A stretch of 64,000 nt of DNA from the NCBI GenBank assembly GCA_034440635.1, contig JAOTON010000896.1, forward strand, positions 620,001 through 684,000, given 5' to 3'. Below, one piece after another: positions 1 to 9,769 of this stretch (positions are counted from its first letter, which is position 1; each line of letters begins with the position of its first letter). The stretch comes from Lepas anatifera (taxonomy: Eukaryota > Arthropoda > Thecostraca > Lepadidae). The position numbers and the translations under genes were made by a program. The notes under the pieces are model-generated. The model did not search any database and was not told where the DNA came from. It saw only the letters and a program-made list of their open reading frames with translations.

Positions 1-219
1 CTCGTGACCATTTCAGGGGACGATGAATGTCGATCTGGGGGAGGGGCCGTGCCCCTTCTTGCCCCCTGGATGACTAGCATTCTATGTTATCCAAACAGGC
101 CTGGAGTCTGCTGGTTTAGGTTTTCTGCATAAAATCTGCAGAAAGATGAGAAGTATAAAATCTGAGACAGGTGGGTGTCACACTGCAAATAGCCGACCTG
201 TCCCGACAATTTAGCTGCC
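1..219. other. No gene seen; possible transposon-end remnant at the left edge
   Basis: Positions 1-75 contain facing G-rich and C-rich tracts ending in CCCCCTGGATGAC. This resembles the right end of the hAT-like short elements seen elsewhere in the window, but the left half would lie outside it. The rest shows no recognisable coding or RNA feature. Confidence 0.3.
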
Positions 220-415
220 AATCCAGCCTTCAATAATGGAGTTTTGTCCGTGACAGTGCTCCTGATCATTTACCTCCGGTCCCTCCTGCTGATGATTTAT
301 GTGCCCAGGGGCTATACCAGGAAGGGGAATTGGGGTGTTAGCTAACTAAACCCTGCACAGGTAGGAGGTGGTCTCATAATTTTTAATAGTCTCATTTATT
401 TCCCTTGACGATAAG
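220..415 (+). repeat. Dispersed repeat A, part 1 (copy 1)
   Basis: This segment aligns by eye along its length with 5264-5461 in the same orientation. Both begin near AATCCAGCCTTCAATAATGG and end at CCCTTGACGATAA, with small indels and many substitutions between. No ORF is shared between the copies, so it is a non-coding interspersed repeat. It runs directly into part 2, which is shared with a different locus at 7447-7700. Confidence 0.8.
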
Positions 416-416
416 G

Positions 417-690
417 TATATGGCTGAAATGGGTAAAATAACTTACCGTGCAAAGTTAACTTTTGCCTTTTATATTTCTTACGTGATAATGCCACTCTTC
501 AATGCAGAAAGTGCCTCTGGCTAGGCGCGGACATGAGAGGGGGAGGGGCTGGGGGCTCAAGCCCCTGAAAAGTCGGAATGCCTAAAATAACTGCATATAG
601 CAGGAGGCTGTTCCAAGGCTATGGCGGGGGAGGCTCAAGACCCCTACCCCAACAACGTTTCAATGAATTCCTGGATCCGTCACCTTATTT
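417..690 (+). repeat. Dispersed repeat A, part 2 (copy 1), containing a MITE-like segment
   Basis: This aligns in the same orientation with 7447-7700. The shared stretch starts at TGGCTGAAATGGGTA, passes AATGCAGAAA and ends at CTGGATCCG. The inner part (about 521-685) has ends resembling CAGTGGCGGATCCAG and facing GC-rich tracts, as in hAT-like MITEs. Both copies share the DNA upstream of that inner part, so the inner insertion probably predates the copying of the larger repeat. Confidence 0.75.
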
Positions 691-1039
691 AAACAAAAGA
701 GAGAGAAAGGACGTTTTTACTTGATTTTTAACTGATCAGGTTCCTTACCCCACATGAGCAGGAATTTTGAAAAATGGGAGGAAGGAACCTGGTGGCAAAC
801 GACACGCCACAAGCGCATTATCTTCACGAACGGAGGTGTAAGGTAAGCTTGCGACCTAAGTTTACTTTTCAATTCCACATAATAGGCTGTGATGTTGCAC
901 CCATTGTCAATATTCGATCACAGGTAATCGTGCGCCACCCTGTTCCACGGCTTCCCACGGTGGCGCGGTGCGTGGCGCGCTCGCGTGTCTCCCCTCTCCA
1001 CGGCCGCCATTGGCGGGCTGTAATCAGGAGCGCGTGTCA
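691..1039. other. No gene seen
   Basis: A short open frame with a donor-like AAG|GTAAGC string at about 842 was examined. It has no recognisable protein similarity. Nothing else stands out before the patterned segment that follows. Confidence 0.4.
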
Positions 1040-1230
1040 CTGGCACGCCATTATTGACAGCAACAACAGTGAGCACAGGACACACATTGCGGCACCCCGC
1101 CGCCGCCGCTGGCTTATCGGGGATGATTAGGGCCGGGGCCGTTCAAACTGGAGCGGGCTGCTATTACGTAATTGGCGCAATGTACCGCCGAATTATCGCG
1201 GCTTTTAATTAGATAATTAGTCCTAGAGCC
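1040..1230. promoter_or_regulatory. Candidate cis-regulatory segment (homeodomain-like sites)
   Basis: Apparently single-copy DNA with dense short AT cores set in GC-rich sequence: ATTATTGACAG, GGCTTATCGGGGATGATTAG, ATTACGTAATTGG, GAATTATCGCGG and TTTTAATTAGATAATTAG. TAATTA/TAATTG cores are the usual homeodomain recognition sequence. The clustering is seen directly; enhancer function is inference and cross-species conservation was not tested. Confidence 0.25.
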
Positions 1231-1711
1231 ATCATTACCCTGTTAGGTACCACCGTAAGCCATGGGTGGAAATCAAAATTTTCAGTTGGCGCGGCAGAAA
1301 CCAACGAGTGTTTTTTCTCATACTGAACATGACGTGGGACCTCTTTATGGCGTGTGCATTCCACGAGGAATTGGCCTGCAGAATGATCGAATATATTCAC
1401 CTTCATGTATAAAATTTTAACAAAACGTTGTCTCTGGCCTTAATGGCACATTGGCGTTATTGGCGTTAAGTGTCAAGTTCAATTTTATATGAAGAAACTG
1501 AGATTGCACACACAACGGGCATGGACTAGAAGAGTCACTACAGCCATTAATTGCGAATGGTTAAATGATCGCTCTGGTAGTAGATGCACCCCACGGCCCA
1601 CCTTCCCGTACCGCTAACAAACATTAGTTTATTTCCTCGCATCAGTACAAAGAACACCTTCCATTTGCTATGTTTTGATTCAAACCATTTGCGGATCGCG
1701 GTCCTCTGACA
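1231..1711. other. No gene seen
   Basis: About 480 bp of ordinary mixed-composition DNA with no repeat match in the window and no convincing frame. Confidence 0.4.
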
Positions 1712-1845
1712 CCTCGTTCCATAGGCGTAGGAACGGAAGGGGGGGGTAGGGGGCCATTGCCCTCCCCCACACTTTTCTGTGGGGCCCCCGCAATAGATAT
1801 GAAAATATCAGCAACTGTAATGTAAAAAAGAAACCTAAATAGACC

Positions 1846-4400
1846 CTATGGCTTAACCTGGAAGCCTCTTCTGAAGCTGATCTGGACCCCTGGGCTGATC
1901 TGAGGTCCTATGAGTCGACCTGGGCCCTCTGAACCGTTCAGGGGCCCTTGAATTGGACTCTGATGCCTTATGAGTAAATCTAAGATTGCTTGAGCCGATT
2001 TGGCCCCCTCGAACTGTTGTATGATCCCTAAGCTGAGCTGGGAGCCGTGAACATAAATGGAGCCCCTGGGCTGAGCTGGAGGACCTGAACTGAGCGGGGG
2101 CCCTGAATTGAGCTGGGGGCCCTTGAGCTAGTCTTGGGCTCACGCAGAGTAATAGGGCCCTTCAGCTGAGCTGGGGGCCATAAGCTTGAAAGTGGCCTCC
2201 TTGAGTTGCTCTGATATGCTATATAATAACCCGACCTGGGCACCTGAGCTGAGCCAGGCTTCTAAGCCGATTTGGTCATCTGAGTTGATCTGGGGCCCAC
2301 TGTGCTGAACTGGGACCCCCCGAGATGGTCTAGGACCCCCTGAAATGCGTTAGTCACTGAGCTGGAACCCTTGAGCTAATTTGAGACCCTACATCAGCCG
2401 ACTTCGGGCACCTAAGTTGAGCTAGGTCCCCAAAAGCTAATTTGGGCCCTAAGCTAATCTGAGGCACCCAGGGCTGAAGTGAGAAGCCCCCGAGCTGGTC
2501 TGGATCCCCCTGCACTGTTATAGTACCCGCTGAACTGAGCTAGGGTTGATGAGCTTGAATGGCCCCTTGAGCTGTGCTGAGACCCTATATAAGTCGACTC
2601 CGGCGCCCCTGAGCTGGGCTGAGCCCCAACACTAATTCGGGCTCTAAGTTAATCTGAGGCCCCCTGTGCTTATTTGAGGCCTCCGAGCCGGGCCGGGGGC
2701 ACCCTGAACTGTTTTAGGCTTCCTGAGCTAAGCTGGGGGCCTGGAGCTTGACTGGCCCCTTGCAGGGGCGGGCGCAGACCCGAGTTTTGGGAGGGGCCAA
2801 ACTAATTTCTGCCTCTCCTCCTGAGGGGGTGGGAGCGATGATTTTTTTACTCCACAGACGTAGTGTAAACACCTTTTTCGTGCTCGACAAACCTAGTATA
2901 GCTACCTCTAGTAATTCGCTCTGTGTATATTTTTTTGCTCTACAGACCTAGTGTAAACACCTTTTTTCAAAAATTTCTCCGGCGTTTTGGGGGGCTAAAA
3001 GATAGTTTGGCCCCCCTCCAGCGCTTTGGGGGGCCATGGCCGGAATGCCCCCCCTGCGTCCGCCAATGGCCCCTTGAGCTGGTTTGATACCCTTTATTAG
3101 TAGACCTGGGGGCCCCTGAGCTGAGCGTGGCCCCCAAAGCTAATCTGCCAACCTCTGTGCCAAAATGGGAGCCCTGAGCTAATATGGAGATCTCGCAGAG
3201 ATATATGGTCCCGCTTGAAGTGGCCTCCTTGAGTTGTTCTGAGACGCTATATACACCGACCTGGGGTCCCTGAGCTGAGCCAGGCTCCTAAGCTAATCTA
3301 GTCATCTGAGCTAATCTGGGACCTGCTGTGCTGAACTGGGGTCCCCGAGATGGTGTGGGACTCCCTGAAATGCTTTAGAGTCACTGAACTGGAACCCTCG
3401 AGCTATTCTGAGATCCTACATGAGCCGACTCGGGGACCCTGAGCTGAGCTAGGCCCCTAAAAACTAATTTGAACCCTCAGCTAATCTGTGGCACTCTGTG
3501 TTGAAATGAGCGGCCCCTGAGCTGGTCTGGCCCCTGCACTGTTATTAGGCTCGCTGAGCTAGGCTAGGGGCGATGAGCTTGAATGGCCCCTTGAGCTGTG
3601 CTGAGCTCTACATCAGCCGACTTGGGGGCCCCTCAGCTGAACTAGGCCGCCAAAGCTAGTTTGGGCCCTAAACTAATCTGAGGCCCCTCTGCTGAATTGA
3701 GCAGTCCTTAAGCTCATCTGGGTCCCCTGCAAAGTTATAGGACGAGCTGAGCAGGGGCCCATGCGTTTGAGTGGATCCCTTGAGCTGTTCTGAGACCCTA
3801 TATCAGCCGACTTGGGGCCCCTGAACTGAGCTGAGTCCCGAAGCTAATTTGAGCCCTAACCTAATCTGAGGACTCCTGTGCTTATCTAAGGCCTCTGAGC
3901 TAGCCTGGGGCCCCTGAACTGCTCTATGGTCCCTGAGCTGAGCTGGGGGCCGTGAGCTTGAATGGCCCCTTGAGCTGGTTTGATGCCCTATGTTAGTCGA
4001 CTTGGGGCCCCTTAGATGAGTTTGTCCCCAAAGCTAATATGTGGCAGCTCTACTGAACTGGGGGTCCCGAGCTGGTCTAGCCCCGCGGAACTCTTCGAGG
4101 ATCTCTGGGCTGAGCTGGGATCCGTGAGCCTGAACGGGCCCCGTGAGCTGTTCCGAGACCCTTTATAAGCCAACCTGGGGGTCCCTGACCTGAGCCGGGC
4201 CCCTAAGCTAGCCTGGCTCCCTGAGCTGATCTAGGGCCCCCTTTCGGAGCTTTTAGGGGCCCTGTGCCTATATGGGTCCCTTAATAAACAGTCTCTTAGG
4301 CCATGAGCTGGCCTAGGACCCCCAGAGCTGACTGATTGGGTCCCTGAGCCATGCTCTGGGCACTGGGGGGGGGCTCTACGATGACTTTGCGGCTCCTGAG
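1846..4400 (+). repeat. Degenerate satellite-like array inside the element
   Basis: Successive monomers of about 170-200 bp recur, each with a landmark like GACTTGGGGCCCCTGAGCTGA. Landmarks occur near 2231, 2400, 2598, 3257, 3428, 3618, 3809, 3998 and 4176. Within monomers a shorter phrase, roughly CCCTGAGCTGATCTGGGGC, repeats every 20-30 bp, so the array has at least two nested periods. A block near 2220-2610 matches 3240-3620 closely, a higher-order duplication about 1.02 kb apart. The array is interrupted by a MITE at 2763-3068. Confidence 0.9.
2763..3068 (+). mobile_element. 306-bp hAT-like MITE nested in the satellite
   Basis: The element starts CAGGGGCGGGCGCAG and ends in the complement of CATTGGCGGACGCAG, a matched terminal inverted repeat. 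It is flanked by an exact 8-bp direct repeat GCCCCTTG (2755-2762 and 3069-3076), which also continues the interrupted satellite phrase. The interior has two near-copies of a phrase containing CTAGTGTAAACACCTTTTT. It has no coding capacity. It must have inserted after the array formed. Confidence 0.9.
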
Positions 4401-4403
4401 CGG

Positions 4404-4525
4404 CATAGGCATAGGAATCGGGAGGAGAGCGGATCAGGGGAAGTCACTGTCGCACCACTTTTCTGTGGTGGTGGGGCCCTGCAACACATATAAAAATATC
4501 ATAAACTGAGATATAAAAAAGAAGC
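4404..4525 (+). repeat. Second copy of the element head
   Basis: This aligns with 1720-1838: CATAGGCATAGGAATCGG at the start, a shared CACTTTTCTGTGG followed by GGGCCC, then ATATAAAAATATCA and TAAAAAAGAAGCCC. It lies at the right edge of the tandem array. The 8 bases before it (CTGAGCGG) do not match those after 5038, so it is not independently flanked by a target duplication with the same tail. Confidence 0.8.
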
Positions 4526-4926
4526 CCAAGCCGGCACGACAGCTTGTCTAGAAAAATCCAGTTCTGTCGTACACCCCCTGAAAGCCCCTGAACTGGAAGC
4601 GCTTCGTGAAAAAAGCGTAGGCACCTACTACCCGAGTGCTTCCAGGTGGACCCCGAAAACTGGACCCAATCAAACTCCAGCCCAGACCGCTCCCAACACA
4701 GACCGCTAATTCGGACACGCATCCCGCACCAAACGCCGAGCAGCAGCCGTCCCTCGGTCATCGACAGGCGTGACGAGCCGTCGACGGGCCGTCTTCCACT
4801 ATGAAGCGAAAGAAACACCACAGAGCTATTCGATGCGAGAAAACGGATGGAAAAGACGAAACTAGCAAATCATGTATGGAAATACCTAGTAAAGGCCGGT
4901 GTGTATGCGTGCTTTAATGACACCAA

Positions 4927-4950
4927 ATGAGCAGTTTTAAAACTGCTCAT
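4927..4950. other. Perfect 24-bp palindrome near the element's right end
   Basis: The 12 bases beginning ATGAGCAGTTTT are followed immediately by their exact reverse complement. The palindrome sits about 90 bp inside the right terminus of the 1720-5038 element. Subterminal palindromes are common transposase-binding or structural sites, but that role is inference here. Confidence 0.7.
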
Positions 4951-5263
4951 AATTATGGGCCCCTTGGGCTGGGGGCCTCCTTGAGGTAGCCCCCTCTAGG
5001 GTTGGCCCCCCACTTTTCAACCGGTTCCTACGCCCCTGCCTCGTTCCCCACTCAGCGCAACAGAGCGGTGAACGTGGCCCGCCTTCCTCAGCTGGCACTG
5101 CCGCGGTGCCGCAGCCGCCGCCGCGCTGAGGAGGAAGCATCGACACTCAGTTCAAATGAGCTCGATAGCTCGGAATGGCTTTGAGCGCCAATCAAAAGAC
5201 ACGGAACATCCAGTCCACCGGTAGCCTCAAACAAGGCTAAATCGCCGCTGGGGTACAGATACA

Positions 5264-5461
5264 AAATCCAGCCTTCAATAATGGAGTTCTGCCCGTGGCA
5301 GTGGCACCTGATCATTCACCTCCGGTCCCGCCCACTGGTGATTTAGGTCCCCAGGGGCGTTGCCAGAAGGGGAATCGGAGAGTTTGCTCCTTTAAACCCT
5401 GCACAAGTAGGAGGCGGTCTCCTAAATTTTAATTGCCTCATGCATTTCCCTTGACGATAAT
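5264..5461 (+). repeat. Dispersed repeat A, part 1 (copy 2)
   Basis: Same-orientation partner of 220-415. It shares CCTTCAATAATGGAGTT, CACCTCCGGTCCC, AACCCTGCACA and CCCTTGACGATAA. After 5461 the similarity to copy 1 stops, so this is a partial copy. Confidence 0.8.
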
Positions 5462-6820
5462 GTGGAGACCGGGCTGTTGGCCGGGGCATGTTGAGCCACC
5501 GCGATAACTCCGCTGTTTCTGAGATATTGCGCTGTAATCTGACAGGGCATGGCGCAACCGCTTCCGTCTTTCGGGAAACCGTCGTGGTATCTGGTCGGTA
5601 GCGGTTTTGAGACAGAAAACCTGTTTTTTCATAGAAAGTGAATTTTAATTTTGTCAAACATTTTGTAATAGCGTGTTGTATTGAGATAAGATTGCGTACT
5701 AAATGAATTGAATGCGATATTTAGCCTATTTGGGCCGAAAACTATGGAACTGATCACCCGTTTTGCGTCAGCTGCCTCGTTGCGGCGGGGTCTCGGGTAA
5801 GTTGAACCACGGGGTGTTGGGGTAGGTTGAGCCATGATCAACGCGCCCCGGAGAAAAAATGGAATACCTCATTCCCCGGACTAATGGGCACGGTGGTGTG
5901 CGGAAGCACGACACTTTCCATGCGGCTAACTCATGTTCGGACTGGGCGGCTCCTGATAAGAAGAGCAAGCTGGCTTCCAGAAACCTTCCAACAGGGATAA
6001 GTTGGCGACGCTTTCGGCCCGGGCAGTTGTTTAAATGTCTGCTATCGGTCGACTCTTGGCGAAGGGGAAGGCATTTACCACCACCTTCTGATTTTCCGTT
6101 TATTTTCAAACACTTAGCGATTTAATGTCCCTTACCTGCCCCTGACCTGCTATTAGGCCGACCAATAATGGGAGGCTTCCGGCTGGTCTTGGGCCTCCTC
6201 TTCCTTTAAAGCTCCTCCAACTCTAGGGGATGCGGGCCATTGGCCTTTCCGAAGTTCAATTGTCCTTTTGTGCCGATTTCCCGTTTTCTCAAACAAACAC
6301 TGTTCCGTGATTCCGCCAACTTTCCGGGCCCAGCCACTGGCGGACGCGGGAGCCCCGTTTGGGAGGCAACTCGGGAAATAGTAAAATATGTTTTTAGGAA
6401 AATCGGCCAAGTTTCGCTATTTGGGGGACATGGCCCCTGCCCTCCCCGCTCTGATCCGCTAGGTTTGTCGCAGCCTGGAACGTGGTGGTGCCTCTGGGCC
6501 AATGGCCGATCCCCGCGGACCCGGCCCTACTGACGGATCGACTTGTGAAAGCCCTAGTAGGTCCTTGAAATGTCGGAAGTCTACTGAACATCTCGGCCTG
6601 AAAATCCGCGGGTTCGCCTGCCTGAAGACCAGAATGCCTAGTCCTGGCTGGTCTTGGGCCTTCCTGCACCATCGTAGGAGCTGGACCTCCCGCGATGGTA
6701 GCTGTATACGCAGTATTTTCCCGGACTATTATGGGAGTTGCTCTGACCTGACGGTGATACTGATCCTGTCCTGATCTTGCCCTACTGTCCTGTTTCTCGC
6801 CTGCGCAGTCTGCCCGTTGC
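5462..6820. other. No gene seen; related TTGAGCCAC phrases
   Basis: Two similar phrases occur in the same orientation: GGCATGTTGAGCCACC near 5486, and near 5797-5836 a doubled form with GTAAGTTGAACCACGG and GTAGGTTGAGCCATG. They may mark an old element. A second pair, CTGGTCTTGGGCCTYCCT, occurs at about 6184 and 6648. GC-rich facing tracts at 6405-6460 look like MITE remnants. No recognisable protein is encoded. Confidence 0.4.
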
Positions 6821-6824
6821 CTAA

Positions 6825-7199
6825 AGAGCTGAGGCCGAGGAAGAGAGCCTCGCATCACAGGAAAGCAGCAGTGTTGACGGATATACCAAAAACAGCTTGC
6901 TGGAAGAGGAGGCGGAAAGAAGTAAAGAATACCAGCAAAGAACAGAGGTACAACAGATGGCAAGGCAGACGCAAATGCAGACGGGTGCAATAACACACAG
7001 GAAGCAAAGAATGTTAGGAGGAAGCTTTACAAAGATGTTGAGGAGTTCGGATGAAACGAGACCCTTGCCTGGTGTGCTGCGACATTTCTCAAACAGCCGC
7101 CCGGTTGGAATGGGTACGTGGTACTGGGTGCCGTGGATGGGCCTACGTCTTTGTATGGGTGATTCCTCAACGTTTGGGTGTAAAACAGTACCGTGACTG
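6825..7199 (+). other. Unrecognised open frame of 124 codons, possible exon or pseudogene fragment
   Basis: From the codon after a TAA at 6822 the frame stays open to about 7196. It has no ATG at its left end. The first about 80 residues are strongly hydrophilic and rich in E, Q, S and R (for example NSLLEEEAERSKEYQQRTE). A good acceptor-like tract, pyrimidines then GCGCAG, ends at 6810, but the frame entered from it meets the TAA at 6822. I do not recognise the protein. It could be a coiled-coil-like exon broken by a frameshift, or chance. Confidence 0.2.
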
Positions 7200-7446
7200 A
7201 AAGTGAGAATATTTGGTGTTTGGGTAATAAACATGGAAATGGGACATACTCTCGTTAAGCGGCTCACGTCCCCGGGCGTGGCTCACCTCCCCGACACGGG
7301 GCGAGTTGGCTTTGACTGACCTATTGATCATATCTCTCGGCGATTCAACGTTGGCACGCATCTTGGAACCAAAGAATGGCTTTCCGCAATGGCGAACAGT
7401 CTTCCTTTATCCATCTCTGGATTGCGACCAAACAAAATATGTTCAC

Positions 7447-7700
7447 GCCCGTCTATTTGGCTGAAATGGGTAGAAGCACCTATTGTGTGAAGTAACGTGT
7501 CTTTATATTTTCATGTAATAATGCCTTTGTTCAATGCAGAAAACATTTCTGGCTAGAGGCGGTCACGAGGGCCTGGGGGGCTCAAGCCCCGAAAAGTCGG
7601 AATGCATTTAGCACGAGGCTGTTCCAATGCTATGGTGGGGGAGGCTCGAGACCCCTAACCCCTCCCCCACAAATGAAGTTCTGGATCCGCCACTGCCTTT
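7447..7700 (+). repeat. Dispersed repeat A, part 2 (copy 2), with MITE-like segment 7554-7695
   Basis: Same-orientation partner of 417-690. Its inner MITE ends are better preserved: it begins TAGAGGCGGTC and ends CTGGATCCGCCACTG. The 8-base flanks (TTTCTGGC and CCTTTGGT) agree at only 4 positions, though every mismatch is a C/T transition, so an old target duplication is possible but unproven. Confidence 0.75.
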
Positions 7701-8700
7701 GGTCGACTGGACGGAGCTCATGCTTTACTGGTAAATCAATTACGTAAGTACCAGGGATGGATCTAGCCGCTTGATTTGGGAGACAAAATCTGCGTCGGCG
7801 AGAAAATGAAAAAAGCTTAGGTAGCGAGAGATGGTGACCGGCAGAATTAGGGTGGTGTGGTAGGCACACTCTTTTCACCTTCTTGCGAAAGACAAAAATG
7901 TTAAATACATATTTCATTGACGAGCACGTCCTCATTCTATCAATTGTGCAATACTAGTTTGTTTTGGTAAGGGGAGGGGTAAAGGGAGAAAAGCGCCTCT
8001 ATTGGGTTTTAGGTGGGCGTTAGTTGGCTGCCAAAGGACCAAATTTTAGCTGTTTTTCTTTATAACAATTATATGTTTTCGCGATTTTTCTCAACTCAGC
8101 CCCCCCAAGACGTTCGTTTGGCCTCTAGAAAAATTGCTCCTGGATCCGCCAATGTCCGCCCCTGGTAAGTACCTACTTGTCAACGACCTCAGAAAAGCCA
8201 GATTCCAGACATGATCGAACCTGCATGTTCCAACGTACTCACTACCTTTCCACATGCAGACCTTTTAACACATTTCACAACACCTTGCATTCCAGAAACG
8301 TAAAGCAGAGTTTGGTGCTCGGACTCCTATAAGCTTTATTTTTTTAGTAATGTTGCGGGAAGGATTCTGTGCATTATCTTCATCGGTACTGCACAGGAGA
8401 CTCATTCATGAGCTCTACCTCCCAAAGCCAGCCATTCTTCCGGTCTGTGACTTGTGTACATACACCTCAACTTCTTCAGAGGAGAGGTCAGTGGTCGCTG
8501 GACTTGATTGAGTACGAGCTGGGCGGCCGAAGTTGCGCTGCCTTCCGAAATATCGAGCGACCATCAGCCAGTCGACAGCGCGGCGGCGGCGACATCTAAC
8601 GATGAATATCGCGGCCTGGTCATCTCACCTCAGCGCTTAAAATAACCGGCTGCTGTTCTCACGCTCACTGGAGGTTGTCCTGTGATAGGTCGGTAGCTAT
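7701..8700. other. No gene seen; transposon remnant near 7960-8165
   Basis: G-rich sequence at about 7970 and a C-rich tract at 8100 are followed by GGATCCGCCAATG, an end like those of the hAT-like MITEs. No matching left terminus is clear. The remainder to 8700 is single-copy in this window and has no convincing frame. Confidence 0.35.
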
Positions 8701-8729
8701 GTGATGACTTCTGTCTCATCCCGGAGTGA

Positions 8730-9065
8730 CCCGCTTCTCGTCACGGGAAAGATCGCCAAAATAACACCCCGTCAAATTGTTCGGAGTCGGCGGCCGCCTT
8801 GCCAGCGCGCGGGCCGCCGGACCCTCCAGCGGCAGCAGCAGCAGGCGATTCGGCGGACTCCGTGGTGGTGGAAGGGCGGCGCTCGTCAGCGCGTGTGAAA
8901 TGTGGCACGAACTGGACTCTGGGGGACATATTTAGACTGGTGAGTGATTCTATGCGACAACTTAGCAGAAGTGGTGAGCTGATTCTACGAGATGGGTCTG
9001 CGCGGCCCGGTCGCTGTTGCGCAGATGCTGTGATCCGGAGCGTTTCGAACGCCGGAACCGATCAG
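8730..9065 (+). other. GC-rich segment ending in a strong splice-donor string; possible first exon
   Basis: CpG-rich DNA with a CAG-type triplet run (8832-8845) ends in GATCAG|GTAAGTCC with the junction at 9065/9066. A second donor-like string, GACTG|GTGAGT, lies at 8939/8940. A plus-strand frame is open through the segment, but its product (alanine- and arginine-rich) is not recognisable. A non-coding first exon or a CpG-rich promoter are both possible. Confidence 0.2.
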
Positions 9066-9602
9066 GTAAGTCCCGAGAAAACGTACTTACGCGGGACTGT
9101 GATGACTGTGAGGTTGCAGTGACAACCCCAAACCCACAGGATGCATGACGGCTCTTCGTGACTGGCACTACCTGCCTATCCACTGGCCCCCAGTGCGTGC
9201 TGGGTCCCTCATCTGCCCGTAACCAGCATTGCAGAGGACACTTCAACTGACCATCGAATTGACATTTGGCCAGTGAAAGAAACGGCTAACGGACATTCAA
9301 TGTAAACCAGGAGCTCGAGCTTGATCTCCGTTAGAAGCTGAGCATGGCTTGGTTTCACGAATATGTACGCTCCCCACGGCACACGTTAGTTTTTAGAAGT
9401 TAACTTTGTTTCTCAAGGGACGTTTTCATCATTTCCTTTGATGAACTGGGTATGAAGGGGGAGTAAGCGATTGCTGTTATCTCGAGAGCAGTGACATTGG
9501 CTTAGTTTCCGTGGCAAAAGTACGATCCGGATCGGACTGTCCATAGAGTCCATCGAGTGCTATTTCCATTACATTATAGCACGGGTCAGCCTATCGTGCG
9601 GG
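9066..9602. other. No gene seen
   Basis: Ordinary mixed-composition DNA without repeats shared elsewhere in the window. Confidence 0.4.
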
Positions 9603-9769
9603 CAGTGGCGGATCCAGAATTTCATTTTGGGGAGGGGGAACTAGGGCTTGAGCCTGCCTCACCATTGCCTAGGATCAGTCTCCGCCGATGCATCTACTAT
9701 AAGCACTTCGTCCTTTTTTTGGGGGTTGGGGGCCTGAGCCCCTAGCCCCCTCCCTTATCTCCGCCACTG
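9603..9769 (+). mobile_element. 167-bp hAT-like MITE (family M1)
   Basis: The element starts CAGTGGCGGATCCAG and ends ATCTCCGCCACTG, giving inverted termini of about 10-12 bp. The flanking 8-mers CGTGCGGG and AGTGATGG agree at 5 of 8 positions, so any target duplication has decayed. It shares internal phrases (GGATCCAG..CTTCATTTT; GCCTCGGATCAG; CTATAGGCAC, with differences) with 10820-10987. It has no coding capacity. Confidence 0.75.

Larger units (their letters stand above)
1720..5038 (+). mobile_element. hAT-like non-autonomous element carrying a satellite array
   Basis: The left end reads CATAGGCGTAGGAACGG and the right end is the complement of CAGGGGCGTAGGAACCGG, a terminal inverted repeat of about 18 bp. 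The 8 bases before the element (1712-1719, CCTCGTTC) are repeated exactly after it (5039-5046). An 8-bp duplication is characteristic of the hAT superfamily. Inside are about 120 bp of head sequence, a long degenerate tandem array (1846-4400), a second copy of the head (4404-4525), about 500 bp of other DNA including a 24-bp palindrome, and the tail. No transposase frame is visible, so movement would need an enzyme supplied elsewhere. The internal head copy suggests either nesting or internal duplication. Confidence 0.85.

Noticed and set aside
9603..9769. Claiming a target-site duplication for this MITE
   Set aside because: Only 5 of 8 flanking bases agree; the terminal repeats support the element but the duplication is not demonstrable.
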